Notes: generated by a model not told the origin, from the sequence alone. A stretch of DNA of 52,059 nt from a virus (IMGVR_UViG_3300036792_000274:1-52059), one strand, 5' to 3'; positions 38,914 through 46,507 are shown, counted from the first letter of the stretch. Made by a program: numbers and translations.

Positions 38914-39404
38914 CCCCAGGATCAGCAGTGGCAGAGCCGCCGACCTCGAGCGCCGCGAGCGAGGACGATCTCGCCCAGAAGCGCGCCGAAGCCGCGGGCG
39001 CCGAGCCCCAGGGCGAGCCGGCGGGCGAGGGCGTCGTCGAGCACGACGGCAACGGGAACGGCGGCGCGCCCACGGGCGACGGCGGCGGTTCCGGCGACGG
39101 GGACTTCCCCGGCGAGGATGAGGGCGAACAGGGTCCGCCCCCGATCGCCATCGAGGGCGACGGTCAGCTGAACCTCCAGGTCGGAGGCGCCAAGCCGGAC
39201 AAGGCGAGCGTGAAGCTGCGCGGGGGGTCGATCGACATTCCCGCCGGCCAGCTGAAAAAGGGCGACGTCGTGAACCTGTTGGTCAAGGTCCGCGTCGCCG
39301 AGGTCCACCTGGTCGACAAGATCGACAACTCGACCGGCGAGATCACCCAGACGGAGCGGCGTCACGTCGCGAAGATCATGGGGGTCGAGAAGGTCGCGGT
39401 CTAG
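38910..39404 (+). CDS. Hypothetical protein with disordered N-terminus
   Basis: The product is 164 residues from GTG 38910 with AAAAGGAGA upstream. Residues 1-75 are Gly/Ala/Glu/Asp low complexity. The C-terminal domain is beta-rich (KASVKLRGGSIDIPAGQLKK, LLVKVRVAEVHLVDKID). Related small proteins with this arrangement occur in actinophage early regions. Function unknown. Confidence 0.7.
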   Translation: MTPGSAVAEPPTSSAASEDDLAQKRAEAAGAEPQGEPAGEGVVEHDGNGNGGAPTGDGGGSGDGDFPGEDEGEQGPPPIAIEGDGQLNLQVGGAKPDKASVKLRGGSIDIPAGQLKKGDVVNLLVKVRVAEVHLVDKIDNSTGEITQTERRHVAKIMGVEKVAV

Positions 39405-39408
39405 CCCC

Positions 39409-39443
39409 AAAACGAGAACGACCCCGGAGTGCGTCCGAGGCCG
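39409..39443 (-). terminator. Leftward intrinsic terminator
   Basis: On the minus strand CGGCCTCGGA pairs with TCCGGGGTCG through two G-U wobbles around a 5-nt loop, followed by TTCTCGTTTT. Read on the plus strand the same arms have mismatches, so the element is oriented leftward, ending the gene at 39447. Confidence 0.65.
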
Positions 39444-39446
39444 TCC

Positions 39447-39641
39447 CTACCTTGCCGTCTTGCGAATGATCGACTCAACGAGCATGACGTGACGATCGGC
39501 GGAACTTCCGACCTTTTCGTCGCACTGGAGAGCCAGCGCTAGGCCGCGACGCTCGGTAGCCCGAGCCCGGTCCCCGCCGCTGGCCGTCAACGCATACGCG
39601 GCATCGCGAGAGCAGCCACCTGAACGGCCCCCGATCGGCAC
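39447..39641 (-). CDS. Small leftward hypothetical protein
   Basis: The product is 64 residues from GTG at 39641; a longer frame is open back to 39803. It is helical, with RARATERRGLALALQCDEKV and GSSADRHVMLVESIIRKTAR. The minus-oriented terminator immediately downstream supports it as a real leftward transcript. The codons are slightly less GC-rich at position three than neighbours, hinting at separate acquisition. The start is uncertain. Confidence 0.4.
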   Translation of the reverse strand: MPIGGRSGGCSRDAAYALTASGGDRARATERRGLALALQCDEKVGSSADRHVMLVESIIRKTAR

Positions 39642-39808
39642 CGGGGCGAGTCGGACATAGGCAGCGACGGTGAATGGAGGCGCAGTTGGGCCGGGCAGAC
39701 AACCCCCGGAACCGGGCGCCAAGGGGGCCGTCGTGGTGGAGCGCGTTTGGAACTGCGTTAAGGGGTGGTCGGGCGGGAACTGCCCCGACCACGGAAAGAG
39801 CACAGGCG
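39642..39808. other. Divergent intergenic region with hairpin
   Basis: This lies between the leftward small gene and the rightward primase-like gene, so it should hold divergent promoters. I could not identify boxes with confidence. GTGGTCGGG (39765-39773) pairs perfectly with CCCGACCAC (39784-39792) 16 nt before the TTG start at 39809. Confidence 0.35.
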
Positions 39809-40483
39809 TTGGCTACGGAGACGGAACAGCAGCAACGATGGAAAGGATTTACGCATCAGCAACTTCAGGCGTTCGGCGCCAGGCACACCGCGCGGGGCGT
39901 CGAGGTTCCGTACTTCACGGCCAGGCGCAAGCTCTGGCGCACGAAGCTCTTCACGCGGAGCGGCGAGCCGCGTTCGCTGTGGCTCGGACCCAGCAAGGAA
40001 CAGATCCCCTACGGGCTCTGGCGCTTCCCACGGGAGGGCGACGCCGTGGTGATCTGCGAGGGCGAGAGCGACACGATCGCGTTCGCGCTGGCCTTCCCGA
40101 AGGTGCCGGTGCTCGGCGTGCCGGGGTCCCAGTCGTGGAAGTCGGATTGGGTCCGGCTCTTCACCGGGTTCCGGCGCGTCTACCTCAGCTTCGACGGCGA
40201 CCCCGCGGGCGACGGACGGCCGATGCCCGACAAGCGTTCGATCCCCTACTCCCAGTCGCTCACCGGCCGGGTCAAGGCCGACCTTCCGCACGCCCGGGCG
40301 CTGATGCTCCCCGACCACGCCGACACGCGGGACATCCTCCAGCTGCTCGGCATCGACGCCTACAAGGTGCTGATCGAAACCGCCGACCGCTGGTTCGAGT
40401 CGGAGCGGGCGACCGAGGCGGTCAACGAAGCCTTCCGCCGGCGCCGCGAGGTCGAGATCGCCTTCGAGGAGGCGAGTAGGTGA
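39809..40483 (+). CDS. TOPRIM primase-like protein
   Basis: The product is 224 residues if TTG 39809 is the start; ATG 39674 would add 45 less protein-like residues. The TOPRIM core is clear: Glu in VVICEGESDTIAFALAF, then the DxD pair in VYLSFDGDPAGD. This fold binds metal in DnaG-type primases and topoisomerases. An upstream region (PSKEQIPYGLWRFP) matches the link between N-terminal and TOPRIM domains in phage primases. A CHC2 zinc finger and a helicase domain are absent. It probably functions in replication initiation with host enzymes. Confidence 0.7.
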   Translation: MATETEQQQRWKGFTHQQLQAFGARHTARGVEVPYFTARRKLWRTKLFTRSGEPRSLWLGPSKEQIPYGLWRFPREGDAVVICEGESDTIAFALAFPKVPVLGVPGSQSWKSDWVRLFTGFRRVYLSFDGDPAGDGRPMPDKRSIPYSQSLTGRVKADLPHARALMLPDHADTRDILQLLGIDAYKVLIETADRWFESERATEAVNEAFRRRREVEIAFEEASR

Positions 40484-41049
40484 AAGGGCAGCAGAAGCTC
40501 CAGGAGCCCGACCGTCACCTGGCGGCGGTCCCCGACACGCCGGAGCCGCTGATGGTCGTGAACACCGAGACGGGCGAGCAGATCGCGCCGCTCGAGCACT
40601 ACCGCCAGGAGGCCGAGGCCGAGTACAACGCGCTCCAGGGGAAATTCCGCGCCGCGCTCGCCGAGATCACGAAGCTGAAGCGTGACGCCGAGGCCGACGC
40701 CCGCGCGCACGAGCTCTACGCCGAGGCCGAGACGCTGCACTCATGGTGGCGGCTCGCCTGCGGTCACCCGGGCGTGACGTTCAAGGCCGACGACTTCTAC
40801 GTCGTGCTGCCGCGGCTGAAGGAACGCGACGTCGGGCCGATCGGCGTGCTGAAGGCCATCTGCGGCGCCGCCTTCGACCCTGGCACCAAGGCGATGAAGA
40901 ACGGTCGGCTCCAGGTCTTCAACGACTGGGAGTTGATCAACCGCTCGCAGTCGAAGTGGCGATCGTTCGCCGAGCGCGTCCCCGGCGATCCTGACGGACC
41001 CGAGTGGCGGCGCTGGCTGGTCCGGCACATCGAATCCCAGTTCGTCTAA
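40480..41049 (+). CDS. Hypothetical replication-region protein
   Basis: The product is 189 residues from GTG 40480 (GTGA overlap with the primase-like gene). The central region is coiled coil (YRQEAEAEYNALQGKFRAAL). The C-terminal domain is conserved-looking (HSWWRLACGHPGVTFKADDF ... DWELINRSQSKWRSFAERV). Tight coupling to the primase-like gene suggests a replication accessory such as a loader; unproven. Confidence 0.6.
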   Translation: MKGQQKLQEPDRHLAAVPDTPEPLMVVNTETGEQIAPLEHYRQEAEAEYNALQGKFRAALAEITKLKRDAEADARAHELYAEAETLHSWWRLACGHPGVTFKADDFYVVLPRLKERDVGPIGVLKAICGAAFDPGTKAMKNGRLQVFNDWELINRSQSKWRSFAERVPGDPDGPEWRRWLVRHIESQFV

Positions 41050-41052
41050 ACC

Positions 41053-41086
41053 TTGCCCCGCGTCGACCCTTCCGCTAGGGTCGACG
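41053..41086 (+). promoter_or_regulatory. Promoter with 26-bp palindromic operator
   Basis: TTGCCC (41053-41058), 17 nt, TAGGGT (41076-41081). CGTCGACCCT (41061-41070) and AGGGTCGACG (41077-41086) form a perfect inverted repeat with a 6-bp centre, covering the spacer and -10. The gene 4 nt downstream encodes an HTH protein, so this is a strong candidate for an autoregulatory operator. Confidence 0.65.
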
Positions 41087-41090
41087 GCGG

Positions 41091-41330
41091 ATGAAGAACC
41101 CGACCAAACCCGGCACGCTGGTATCCCGACCCGAACTGCGGGCGGTGCTCGGCGTCTCGAAAGAGCGCGTCCGCCAGCTGGTCGACTCGCCCGACTTCCC
41201 GGCGCCGGTCGACGTGCTCGACGACGGCCGCACGCCGCTCTGGGACCGGGCCGAGATGCAGACCTACGCGGACGGCCGCAACACCGCCCACGGTCGACCA
41301 TCCGTTGAGCAGGCGCTCGCTAAGACTTGA
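41091..41330 (+). CDS. Small HTH DNA-binding protein (excisionase/AlpA-like)
   Basis: The product is 79 residues. The HTH lies at about residues 10-35 (LVSRPELRAVLGVSKERVRQ). It is followed by DFPAPVDVLDDGRTPLWDRA, the winged pattern of MerR-like excisionase and AlpA proteins that bind DNA. No integrase is present, so excision is unlikely; a transcriptional role is more plausible. A perfect 26-bp palindrome overlaps its own -10. It is the clearest small regulator candidate in the genome. Confidence 0.7.
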   Translation: MKNPTKPGTLVSRPELRAVLGVSKERVRQLVDSPDFPAPVDVLDDGRTPLWDRAEMQTYADGRNTAHGRPSVEQALAKT

Positions 41331-41362
41331 CGCGCGGCAAGGTTTTAGCTACGCTTCTGGAG
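41327..41362 (+). promoter_or_regulatory. Promoter of the TTGACGCGCGGCWAGG family
   Basis: TTGACG (41327-41332), 17-nt spacer with CGCGGCAAGGTTTTAGC, -10 TACGCT (41350-41355), 6 nt, GTG 41362. The -35 overlaps the end of the HTH gene. Confidence 0.85.
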
Positions 41363-41394
41363 TGATCGTTTCTCCCAACTCCACGGAGGCCAGC
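41362..41394 (+). other. Leaderless leader M-I-V-S in frame
   Basis: GTG ATC GTT TCT opens at the predicted +1 and is in frame with ATG 41395 eleven codons later. CGGAGG before that ATG provides a second start. TGGAGT and ACTCCA flanking the leader can pair to form a 5' hairpin. Confidence 0.5.
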
Positions 41395-41865
41395 ATGGAC
41401 CGCGAGTACCCCTTCATCCCGACCGACGACAGCACCTTCAACGTGCGCGTCGCGCCGGACTACTTCTCTGCCACCCTCTACATGCCGTGGGGCACCGGCC
41501 GCGACGATGCGAAATTGCTGGCGGCTGAGTTCCCGAAGGCCCACCGGGTCAAGGCGTCGACCCTCTCGGCGTCGCGGGCCGTCTGCGGCACGGTCGGAAT
41601 CGAGGTCGACCTCCGCCCGAGCAAGGGCAAGGGCTCCCGCAACGAGACGGGCGAGGCCCGCATCCGCAACTTCGTGAAGAAGGCCCGCGCGCTCGGCTAC
41701 CGCTTCGAGCTCCAGGTGATGGGCGGCACGCGGTGGATCAACGGCACGCCGGTCGCCAACACCGAAGAGCGGCAGATCGAGCTCGCCGAGAAGTGGCTCG
41801 GCACCCACGCGACCGGCGGCGGTTTCATCGCCTACAACTCCGAGCGGGAGCGCGCGGCCGCATGA
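41395..41865 (+). CDS. Hypothetical protein
   Basis: The product is 156 residues from ATG 41395 (CGGAGG upstream), or 167 from GTG 41362. It has an alpha/beta sequence with a basic loop (RPSKGKGSRNETGEARIRNF) and a WINGTPVANTEERQIELAEK end. It is first in the operon reaching the DUF5131 gene. No family recognised. Confidence 0.7.
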   Translation: MDREYPFIPTDDSTFNVRVAPDYFSATLYMPWGTGRDDAKLLAAEFPKAHRVKASTLSASRAVCGTVGIEVDLRPSKGKGSRNETGEARIRNFVKKARALGYRFELQVMGGTRWINGTPVANTEERQIELAEKWLGTHATGGGFIAYNSERERAAA

Positions 41866-42158
41866 ACTGGACCACGCTGATCCGCCTCCCGCAGCCGGAG
41901 GAATTCGAGCCGGGCGCGAAGCGGCGCGCGGCTCTCGTCCACGCCGCGGTCGAAGGCGACACGCTCTCCCTCTGCAACGGCGTCGACCTCACCGATGGCG
42001 AGTGGATCGACCAGGGCGAGCACCCGGAGAACGTCGCCGGGCTCGACAGCTGCTCGATTTGCTGGTCGGTCCTCGAGCGGCGCCAGCGCGAAGAGCGCGG
42101 GCTGCCGGCGATCCCGTCCCAGCGACTCAACTGGCGCCGCGGCGCGGTGACGGCATGA
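41862..42158 (+). CDS. Small hypothetical protein
   Basis: The product is 98 residues, ATGA overlap. Cys residues in LSLCNGVDLTDGEWIDQGEH and LDSCSICWSVLERRQREERG could bind zinc with nearby acidic or His groups. Related to small actinophage proteins of unknown role. Confidence 0.6.
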   Translation: MNWTTLIRLPQPEEFEPGAKRRAALVHAAVEGDTLSLCNGVDLTDGEWIDQGEHPENVAGLDSCSICWSVLERRQREERGLPAIPSQRLNWRRGAVTA

Positions 42159-42469
42159 CGACCGAAGAGCGGCTGGTCTGCCGCACGATGGGCGCCAACC
42201 TTCACCTGACGCGCCCCGAATACGAAGCGCTGCTGGCGCACCTGCGCGAAGGCAGCGACGTCCTCCAGCGTCGGGTCGAAGTCCTGCTCGCGCCCACGGC
42301 CGAGACGCCGGCGCCGGACGGCGAGTACTTCATCCACCACGCCCGCGGCGGCCGGGGCGAAAAGGCGTTCGGTTGGTGGATCACCATCGGCGGCCGGCTC
42401 TTCGGTCCCTACGATCTGCCCGAACCCGAGGCGATCGAGGCGGCGCACGCCGCGGCGGCGGCAGGCTGA
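42155..42469 (+). CDS. Hypothetical protein
   Basis: The product is 104 residues, ATGA overlap. The N-terminal helical half is followed by a beta-rich segment (GEYFIHHARGGRGEKAFGWW). Function unknown. Confidence 0.6.
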   Translation: MTTEERLVCRTMGANLHLTRPEYEALLAHLREGSDVLQRRVEVLLAPTAETPAPDGEYFIHHARGGRGEKAFGWWITIGGRLFGPYDLPEPEAIEAAHAAAAAG

Positions 42470-42678
42470 TGTTCTACTTCAAGATCACGACGACGAAGCG
42501 CTGGCGCCGCGGCGAGAAGGAAACGATCACCCGGCATGTTGAGGTCCGCGAGTTCGTGCGGCGCCCCGACCTGGGCGAGTACGTCGTCTCCCAGACCCAC
42601 GACAACCCGGAGAAGATCGTTGTGGAGAAGATGACCCAGAAGGACTACAAGGCCGCGGTTGCGGCGAGGAAACGATGA
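42469..42678 (+). CDS. Small basic protein
   Basis: The product is 69 residues, TGATG overlap. It has beta strands with many Lys/Arg (KITTTKRWRRGEKETITRHV). Function unknown. Confidence 0.6.
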   Translation: MFYFKITTTKRWRRGEKETITRHVEVREFVRRPDLGEYVVSQTHDNPEKIVVEKMTQKDYKAAVAARKR

Positions 42679-42884
42679 GCCGCGACGGTGCCCCCGACTT
42701 CAGCGACGATCCGCGCCGCTTCGCCGGCCTCGAGCAGCGGCGCCGCGAGCGCGGCCTGCCGACCGGGCGCATCACGCGCTCGCAGGCGATCGGTGACTCC
42801 CTCGTCGACCAGGGCTGGACTGCCGAGCCCGGCGACGAGCCCGGCGAGACGATCTTCCGGCCGCCGCCCGGGGAGCGATTCTGA
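42675..42884 (+). CDS. Small hypothetical protein
   Basis: The product is 69 residues, ATGA overlap. It is rich in Arg, Asp and Pro and probably partly disordered. ITRSQAIGDSLVDQGWTAEP may form a short folded segment. Confidence 0.6.
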   Translation: MSRDGAPDFSDDPRRFAGLEQRRRERGLPTGRITRSQAIGDSLVDQGWTAEPGDEPGETIFRPPPGERF

Positions 42885-43087
42885 TGGCGGTCACGACGAA
42901 GCAGCTGCGCGCGGACCTCGCCGGCGCCCGGGGCGACCTGGGCGCGATGGAATCCGACAACGCCGGGCGCGAACGCCGCGGCCGCCAGGCGGCGCACGAT
43001 GCGGCGCGGCTGGGTATGAAGCTCGAGCAAATCCGTGATCTCGAAGAGCGCCTGCGGGCGAGAGGAGTAGACCCCCAAGATGGCTGA
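42884..43087 (+). CDS. Small coiled-coil protein
   Basis: The product is 67 residues. It is almost wholly helical with heptad spacing (LRADLAGARGDLGAMESDNA, LEQIRDLEERLRARG). It overlaps the DUF5131 gene by 8 nt and could be a partner of that protein; untested. Confidence 0.6.
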   Translation: MAVTTKQLRADLAGARGDLGAMESDNAGRERRGRQAAHDAARLGMKLEQIRDLEERLRARGVDPQDG

Positions 43088-44021
43088 CGCCTCGAAAATC
43101 AGCTGGACCGACCACACCTTCAACCCGTGGATGGGCTGCCAGCGCGTCTCGCAGGGCTGCGTCCATTGCTACGCCGAGACGCTGATCACCCAGCGCCAGG
43201 GCAAGGACTTGTGGGGCTCGAAGGACAAACGGGCCCGGACCAGCGACGCGCTCTGGAAACGCCCGTTCAAATGGAACCGCGAAAGCAAAGCCGACGTCGA
43301 CGGCGGCGGCCGCGTCCACCGCGTCTTCTGCGCCTCGCTCGCCGACGTCTTCGAGGACGCGCCCGTTCCCAACGCCTGCCGCCCCGACGTCTTCGACGTG
43401 ATCCGGCGGACGCCCTGGCTCGACTACCAGCTGCTCACCAAGCGGCCGGAGAACATCGCCGCGATGCTGCCCGACGACTGGGGCCGCGGCTGGCCGAACG
43501 TGTGGCTGGGGACGTCCATCGAGGACCGCCGCGTCGTCGACCGCGCCGTCGTGCTCGGCGAGGTCCCGGCCTTCCGGCGCTTCATCAGCTACGAGCCCGC
43601 GATCGGCCCGATCATGTGCGAGTGCCACAGCGTCGCGTTCGAGCCCGACTCCTCCATCCCCGAGGTCACCTACTCCTGGCTCGACGACTACACCGGCCCC
43701 GATCTCACCTGGTATAACGGCGACGGCGATCTCGCCTTCGACTGGCTGATCGCTGGCGGCGAGTCGGGCTCGGAACGCCGCGAGATGGAGCTCGGCTGGG
43801 CCGACGACGTGCGCCACCAGTGCGAAAAGGAGGGCGTCGCCTTCTTCTTCAAGCAGATCAGCGCCTTCCGCCCCGGCCAGGGCGAGGACGCGCTCGGCGA
43901 GGTCCACCACAACTTTCCCGCCAGCTGGGACCGGAGCGGCCTAGACGCCCACCCGGTCTACGCCGACAACGACGGCCTGCTGGCGACCCCCGTAAAACCA
44001 AACCAAGGAGGATCACAGTGA
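43080..44021 (+). CDS. DUF5131 (Gp37/Gp68 family) protein
   Basis: The product is 313 residues. The family hallmark [20 protein letters not shown] followed by VHCYAE places Cys20, Cys27 and Cys30 near the N-terminus, a possible metal or Fe-S site. Further conserved parts are [59 protein letters not shown] and AFFFKQ. These are hallmarks of this TIM-barrel-like family, common in actinophages and bacteria. The biochemical role is not firmly established to my knowledge. It ends by overlapping the collagen-like gene start. Confidence 0.85.
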   Translation: MADASKISWTDHTFNPWMGCQRVSQGCVHCYAETLITQRQGKDLWGSKDKRARTSDALWKRPFKWNRESKADVDGGGRVHRVFCASLADVFEDAPVPNACRPDVFDVIRRTPWLDYQLLTKRPENIAAMLPDDWGRGWPNVWLGTSIEDRRVVDRAVVLGEVPAFRRFISYEPAIGPIMCECHSVAFEPDSSIPEVTYSWLDDYTGPDLTWYNGDGDLAFDWLIAGGESGSERREMELGWADDVRHQCEKEGVAFFFKQISAFRPGQGEDALGEVHHNFPASWDRSGLDAHPVYADNDGLLATPVKPNQGGSQ

Positions 44022-45058
44022 AGTTCAACCGCATACTCTCGGCGCTGATCGCGCTCGCCGCGATCGGCATGATCGTCGGCGGCGTCGCTCAGGCGCAGGC
44101 CAAGCCGATCCACTGCCCGAAGGGCAAGCACCGCAACGGCCGCAAATGCGTCAAGAACCACGTCGTGCGAGGCCCGCAGGGCGAAGCCGGGGCGCAAGGG
44201 CCGTCCGGCTCGAACGGCACCAACGGCTCGAACGGCACCGGCACGAAGGGCGAAACCGGCACGCCGGGGTCGACCGGCGCGACCGGACCCGCCGGCGAAA
44301 GCGTCACCGGCCCGGCAGGCCCGGGCGGCGCGACTGGTCCTACCGGACCCACGGGCCCAACGGGACCGACCGGCCCGCAGGGACCGCCGGCGCCGACCAA
44401 CCCGGTCGCGTTCAGCAACATCACCCCGGAATCGCGGATCGACAACACGCCGTCGCTCGGCTACGCGGCGACGGGCACCACGGAGTTCGGCTCGCAGATC
44501 GCCTTCGACCGTGAAGGCGGCGTCACCGACCCGGAAGTCGAAGTGCTCATGTCGGTTTGGACCTGCGAAACCGGGGAATGGAACGTGGGATGCGTCACCG
44601 TCGACCCGACCGCAACGTTCGCCGCGCCCCTGACGCTCAACGTGTACGCGGTTGGCTCCGAAAACTCGGTGGGCGCCCTGCTCGCCACCCAGACGGAGAC
44701 GTTCAACCTGCACTACCGGCCGAGCGCCGACCCGACGTGCGGCTCCCCGACGCAGTTCAAGGCCGCTGACGGGCACTGCCAGAACGGCTCGCCGCAGTCG
44801 GTCACGTTCGACGGCATCACGGGCGCGCTACCGCACCGCGTGATCGTCTCGGTCGCGTTCACCCCGAGCGGCCCGACCGACTCGCTGAACGTGGGCGTTG
44901 AGGGTCCGGCGTCGATCGGCTCCAACCCGCTCGAAGGGCGCGAAGGCGTCTACTGGGACAGCGCCTGGTTCGGCACTCCCGGCCCGTTCGGGCTCGAACA
45001 GGAAACGGGCGAATGGGCGCCCGGCGAATCGCAGATCGCGGCTCGGCTGATCGAATAG
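44018..45058 (+). CDS. Secreted collagen-like protein
   Basis: The product is 346 residues from GTG 44018 with strong AAGGAGG. Residues 1-30 are a Sec signal peptide ([20 protein letters not shown] then an AQA-type cleavage region). A short Cys pair region ([15 protein letters not shown]) follows. Residues about 53-128 are collagen-like Gly-X-Y triplets rich in Thr/Pro. The C-terminal 200-residue beta domain ([47 protein letters not shown]) recalls secreted proteins of soil Actinobacteria. It is an unusual accessory gene for a phage and probably modifies the infected cell surface or exterior. Confidence 0.75.
   Translation: MKFNRILSALIALAAIGMIVGGVAQAQAKPIHCPKGKHRNGRKCVKNHVVRGPQGEAGAQGPSGSNGTNGSNGTGTKGETGTPGSTGATGPAGESVTGPAGPGGATGPTGPTGPTGPTGPQGPPAPTNPVAFSNITPESRIDNTPSLGYAATGTTEFGSQIAFDREGGVTDPEVEVLMSVWTCETGEWNVGCVTVDPTATFAAPLTLNVYAVGSENSVGALLATQTETFNLHYRPSADPTCGSPTQFKAADGHCQNGSPQSVTFDGITGALPHRVIVSVAFTPSGPTDSLNVGVEGPASIGSNPLEGREGVYWDSAWFGTPGPFGLEQETGEWAPGESQIAARLIE
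44331..44393 (+). repeat. Collagen-type tandem repeat
   Basis: Nine-base units of the form GGN-CCN-ACN repeat about five to six times, coding Gly-Pro-Thr triplets. They lie within the larger Gly-X-Y region of the gene at 44018. Confidence 0.7.
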
Positions 45059-45066
45059 GCTCCCGG

Positions 45067-45102
45067 CGCCGCCGGCCGATTCCCCAGAGACGGCCGGCGG
45101 CG
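45067..45102 (+). terminator. Terminator-like hairpin
   Basis: Perfect 12-bp arms CGCCGCCGGCCG and CGGCCGGCGGCG enclose a 12-nt loop and are followed by TCAGCCTTCAT. It ends the collagen-like gene. A weak -10 (CAGCCT, 45104-45109) lies 6 nt before the next ATG. Confidence 0.7.
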
Positions 45103-45115
45103 TCAGCCTTCATCC

Positions 45116-45730
45116 ATGAGCCAGCAACAGCACGTCGAGTTCCACCGCAAGGTGCAGATGCGGCGCCACCTTCTTCGGCGCTGGGAGCTACCGAACCCGG
45201 CCGCCTACGTCCCCTTCATCGGCGACGGCGACCTGGCGCTCGAGCTCTACCCGAGCCTCCTCGTCTACGGCGCCGACCTCAGCGACGATCGCGTCGCCAC
45301 GGCGCGCGAGCGGATGCCGGCGGCGAAGCTGGTCACCGCCGACTGCAACGTCTTCCCCTTCGCCCACTGGCACACGCTCCCGCAGTTCGCGCTCGGCGAC
45401 TTCGACGCCTACTCGGAGCCCTACACCGCGTTCCGCTCGTTCTGGGCCAGAGCGCCGCTCGCCGACCGCCTGATGCTCTTCTTCACGGACGGCCAGCGGC
45501 AGACGATGATGCGCGGCAAGTTCGGCACCGCGGGCTACTGGGTCGAGCCCAGCGGCGCGATCCGCGAAGAGGAGGATCACACGCTCCGCTCGGCGACGTT
45601 CAACTCCTACTTCTCGAAGTCCATCTGGCCGTGGTTCGAGGAGTTCGTCGCGCCCTGGCGCATCGTCGATCGCTTCCGCTACCTTCGCGGGTGGATGCTC
45701 TACTGGGGCGCAGTGATCGAACGTGGGTAG
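45116..45730 (+). CDS. SAM-methyltransferase-like protein
   Basis: The product is 204 residues. The N-terminal half fits a Rossmann-type methyltransferase: AAYVPFIGDGDLALELY (motif I region), LLVYGADLSDDRVATARERM (acidic end of strand 2) and KLVTADCNVFPF (motif III region). The next strand holds GDFDAYSEPYTAF. The motif I glycine pattern is degenerate (FIGDGDLA), so activity is uncertain. The target could be DNA, RNA or protein. It overlaps the next gene by 8 nt. Confidence 0.5.
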   Translation: MSQQQHVEFHRKVQMRRHLLRRWELPNPAAYVPFIGDGDLALELYPSLLVYGADLSDDRVATARERMPAAKLVTADCNVFPFAHWHTLPQFALGDFDAYSEPYTAFRSFWARAPLADRLMLFFTDGQRQTMMRGKFGTAGYWVEPSGAIREEEDHTLRSATFNSYFSKSIWPWFEEFVAPWRIVDRFRYLRGWMLYWGAVIERG

Positions 45731-46157
45731 CCCGGCGCTGAACTTCGCCGGCTGCGACGCCTGCCGGGGCTCGACCACGATGGTCGGCGTCGAGTGCGGG
45801 GGCTGCGCGCACCACTTCCACATCGGCCGCCAGCTGCTCGGCGAGAAGGAAGCGATCCACTGCCCGCGTTGCGAGACGACCGAAACGGCGCGGGACATCG
45901 GCGGCGAGCCCACCAAGGCCGTCGACGAGATGAGCGAAATGGAGATCATCGACGCGGTTTGCACCGACGTCGAGCCCGCGGTCGCGAAGGCCGTCCGCCA
46001 CGTCGCCAAGACGCGCCGCAGCCGCGATCCGAACTTCTGGGCCAACGTCATGCTGCGCGAGATGTGGTTTATCGACCACGGCTCCTATGACGGCTGGGAT
46101 GCCAGCTGCCGCGCCGGGGGAATCGACCCGCTCCAGTTCGCAGCCGTCCCGACGTGA
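45723..46157 (+). CDS. Zinc-finger protein
   Basis: The product is 144 residues from GTG 45723. The N-terminal 50 residues hold three Cys pairs plus His residues: CDACRG, CGGCAHHFHIG, CPRCE, like a double zinc ribbon or PHD/RING-like arrangement. The C-terminal part is helical. It overlaps the methyltransferase-like gene and may act with it. Confidence 0.65.
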   Translation: MGSPALNFAGCDACRGSTTMVGVECGGCAHHFHIGRQLLGEKEAIHCPRCETTETARDIGGEPTKAVDEMSEMEIIDAVCTDVEPAVAKAVRHVAKTRRSRDPNFWANVMLREMWFIDHGSYDGWDASCRAGGIDPLQFAAVPT

Positions 46158-46507
46158 CGTTCGAGGCCACCACGCGCACGGCGTTCCTCGAGCACCTGCG
46201 CTCGGGGATGCGACCCGGCGCCGCGGCGTTCGTCCTCAAGGTGCCGCGCTCGGTCGTCGACGGCTACCTCGCCGAGCACCCCGACTTCGCCCTGGAGGTC
46301 CGCGACGCCGAAGCCACCGCGACCGAGCACGTCGAGGAGGCGATCTACCAGGCGGCCGTCTCCGGCAACGTCCAGGCGGCGCGGCTGTGGTTCGCGATCC
46401 GCGGGCGCGGCACCCGTCGACCGACCGCGGCGCCGAGCGGTGATGACGGTGGGCCCGAGGGCGACGAAGACGAGTTGGAAGCGGCGATGCGGGGAATCGA
46501 GCCCTGA
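46154..46507 (+). CDS. Small-terminase-like HTH protein
   Basis: The product is 117 residues from GTG 46154. An N-terminal HTH-like part (AFLEHLRSGMRPGAAAFVLK, then PRSVVDGYLAEHPDF) is followed by EVRDAEATATEHVEEAIYQA and NVQAARLWFAIRGRG. This arrangement is typical of small terminase or related homeodomain-like phage proteins. A second candidate small terminase lies at 47328 directly before the large subunit, so this one may be a paralogue or regulator. The C-terminus is acidic. Confidence 0.5.
   Translation: MTFEATTRTAFLEHLRSGMRPGAAAFVLKVPRSVVDGYLAEHPDFALEVRDAEATATEHVEEAIYQAAVSGNVQAARLWFAIRGRGTRRPTAAPSGDDGGPEGDEDELEAAMRGIEP

Noticed and set aside
39470-39640. Origin of replication in the 39405-39808 gap
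   Set aside because: No iterons or AT-rich block seen, and a leftward gene with its terminator accounts for much of the stretch.
39670-39840. Alternative frame with a zinc-like NCVKGWSGGNCPDHGKS before the TOPRIM gene, suggesting a frameshifted primase zinc finger
   Set aside because: The Cys/His spacing does not fit CHC2 or T7-type primase fingers, and this stretch reads equally well in several frames. A TTG start at 39809 explains the primase-like gene without a frameshift.
41091-41330. Excisionase of an integration system
   Set aside because: No integrase or att-like arrangement is visible in the complete circle; a transcriptional role is favoured.
44331-44393. CRISPR-like or minisatellite array
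   Set aside because: The repeats are in-frame Gly-Pro-Thr codons of a collagen-like protein with no spacers. No CRISPR array was seen elsewhere.
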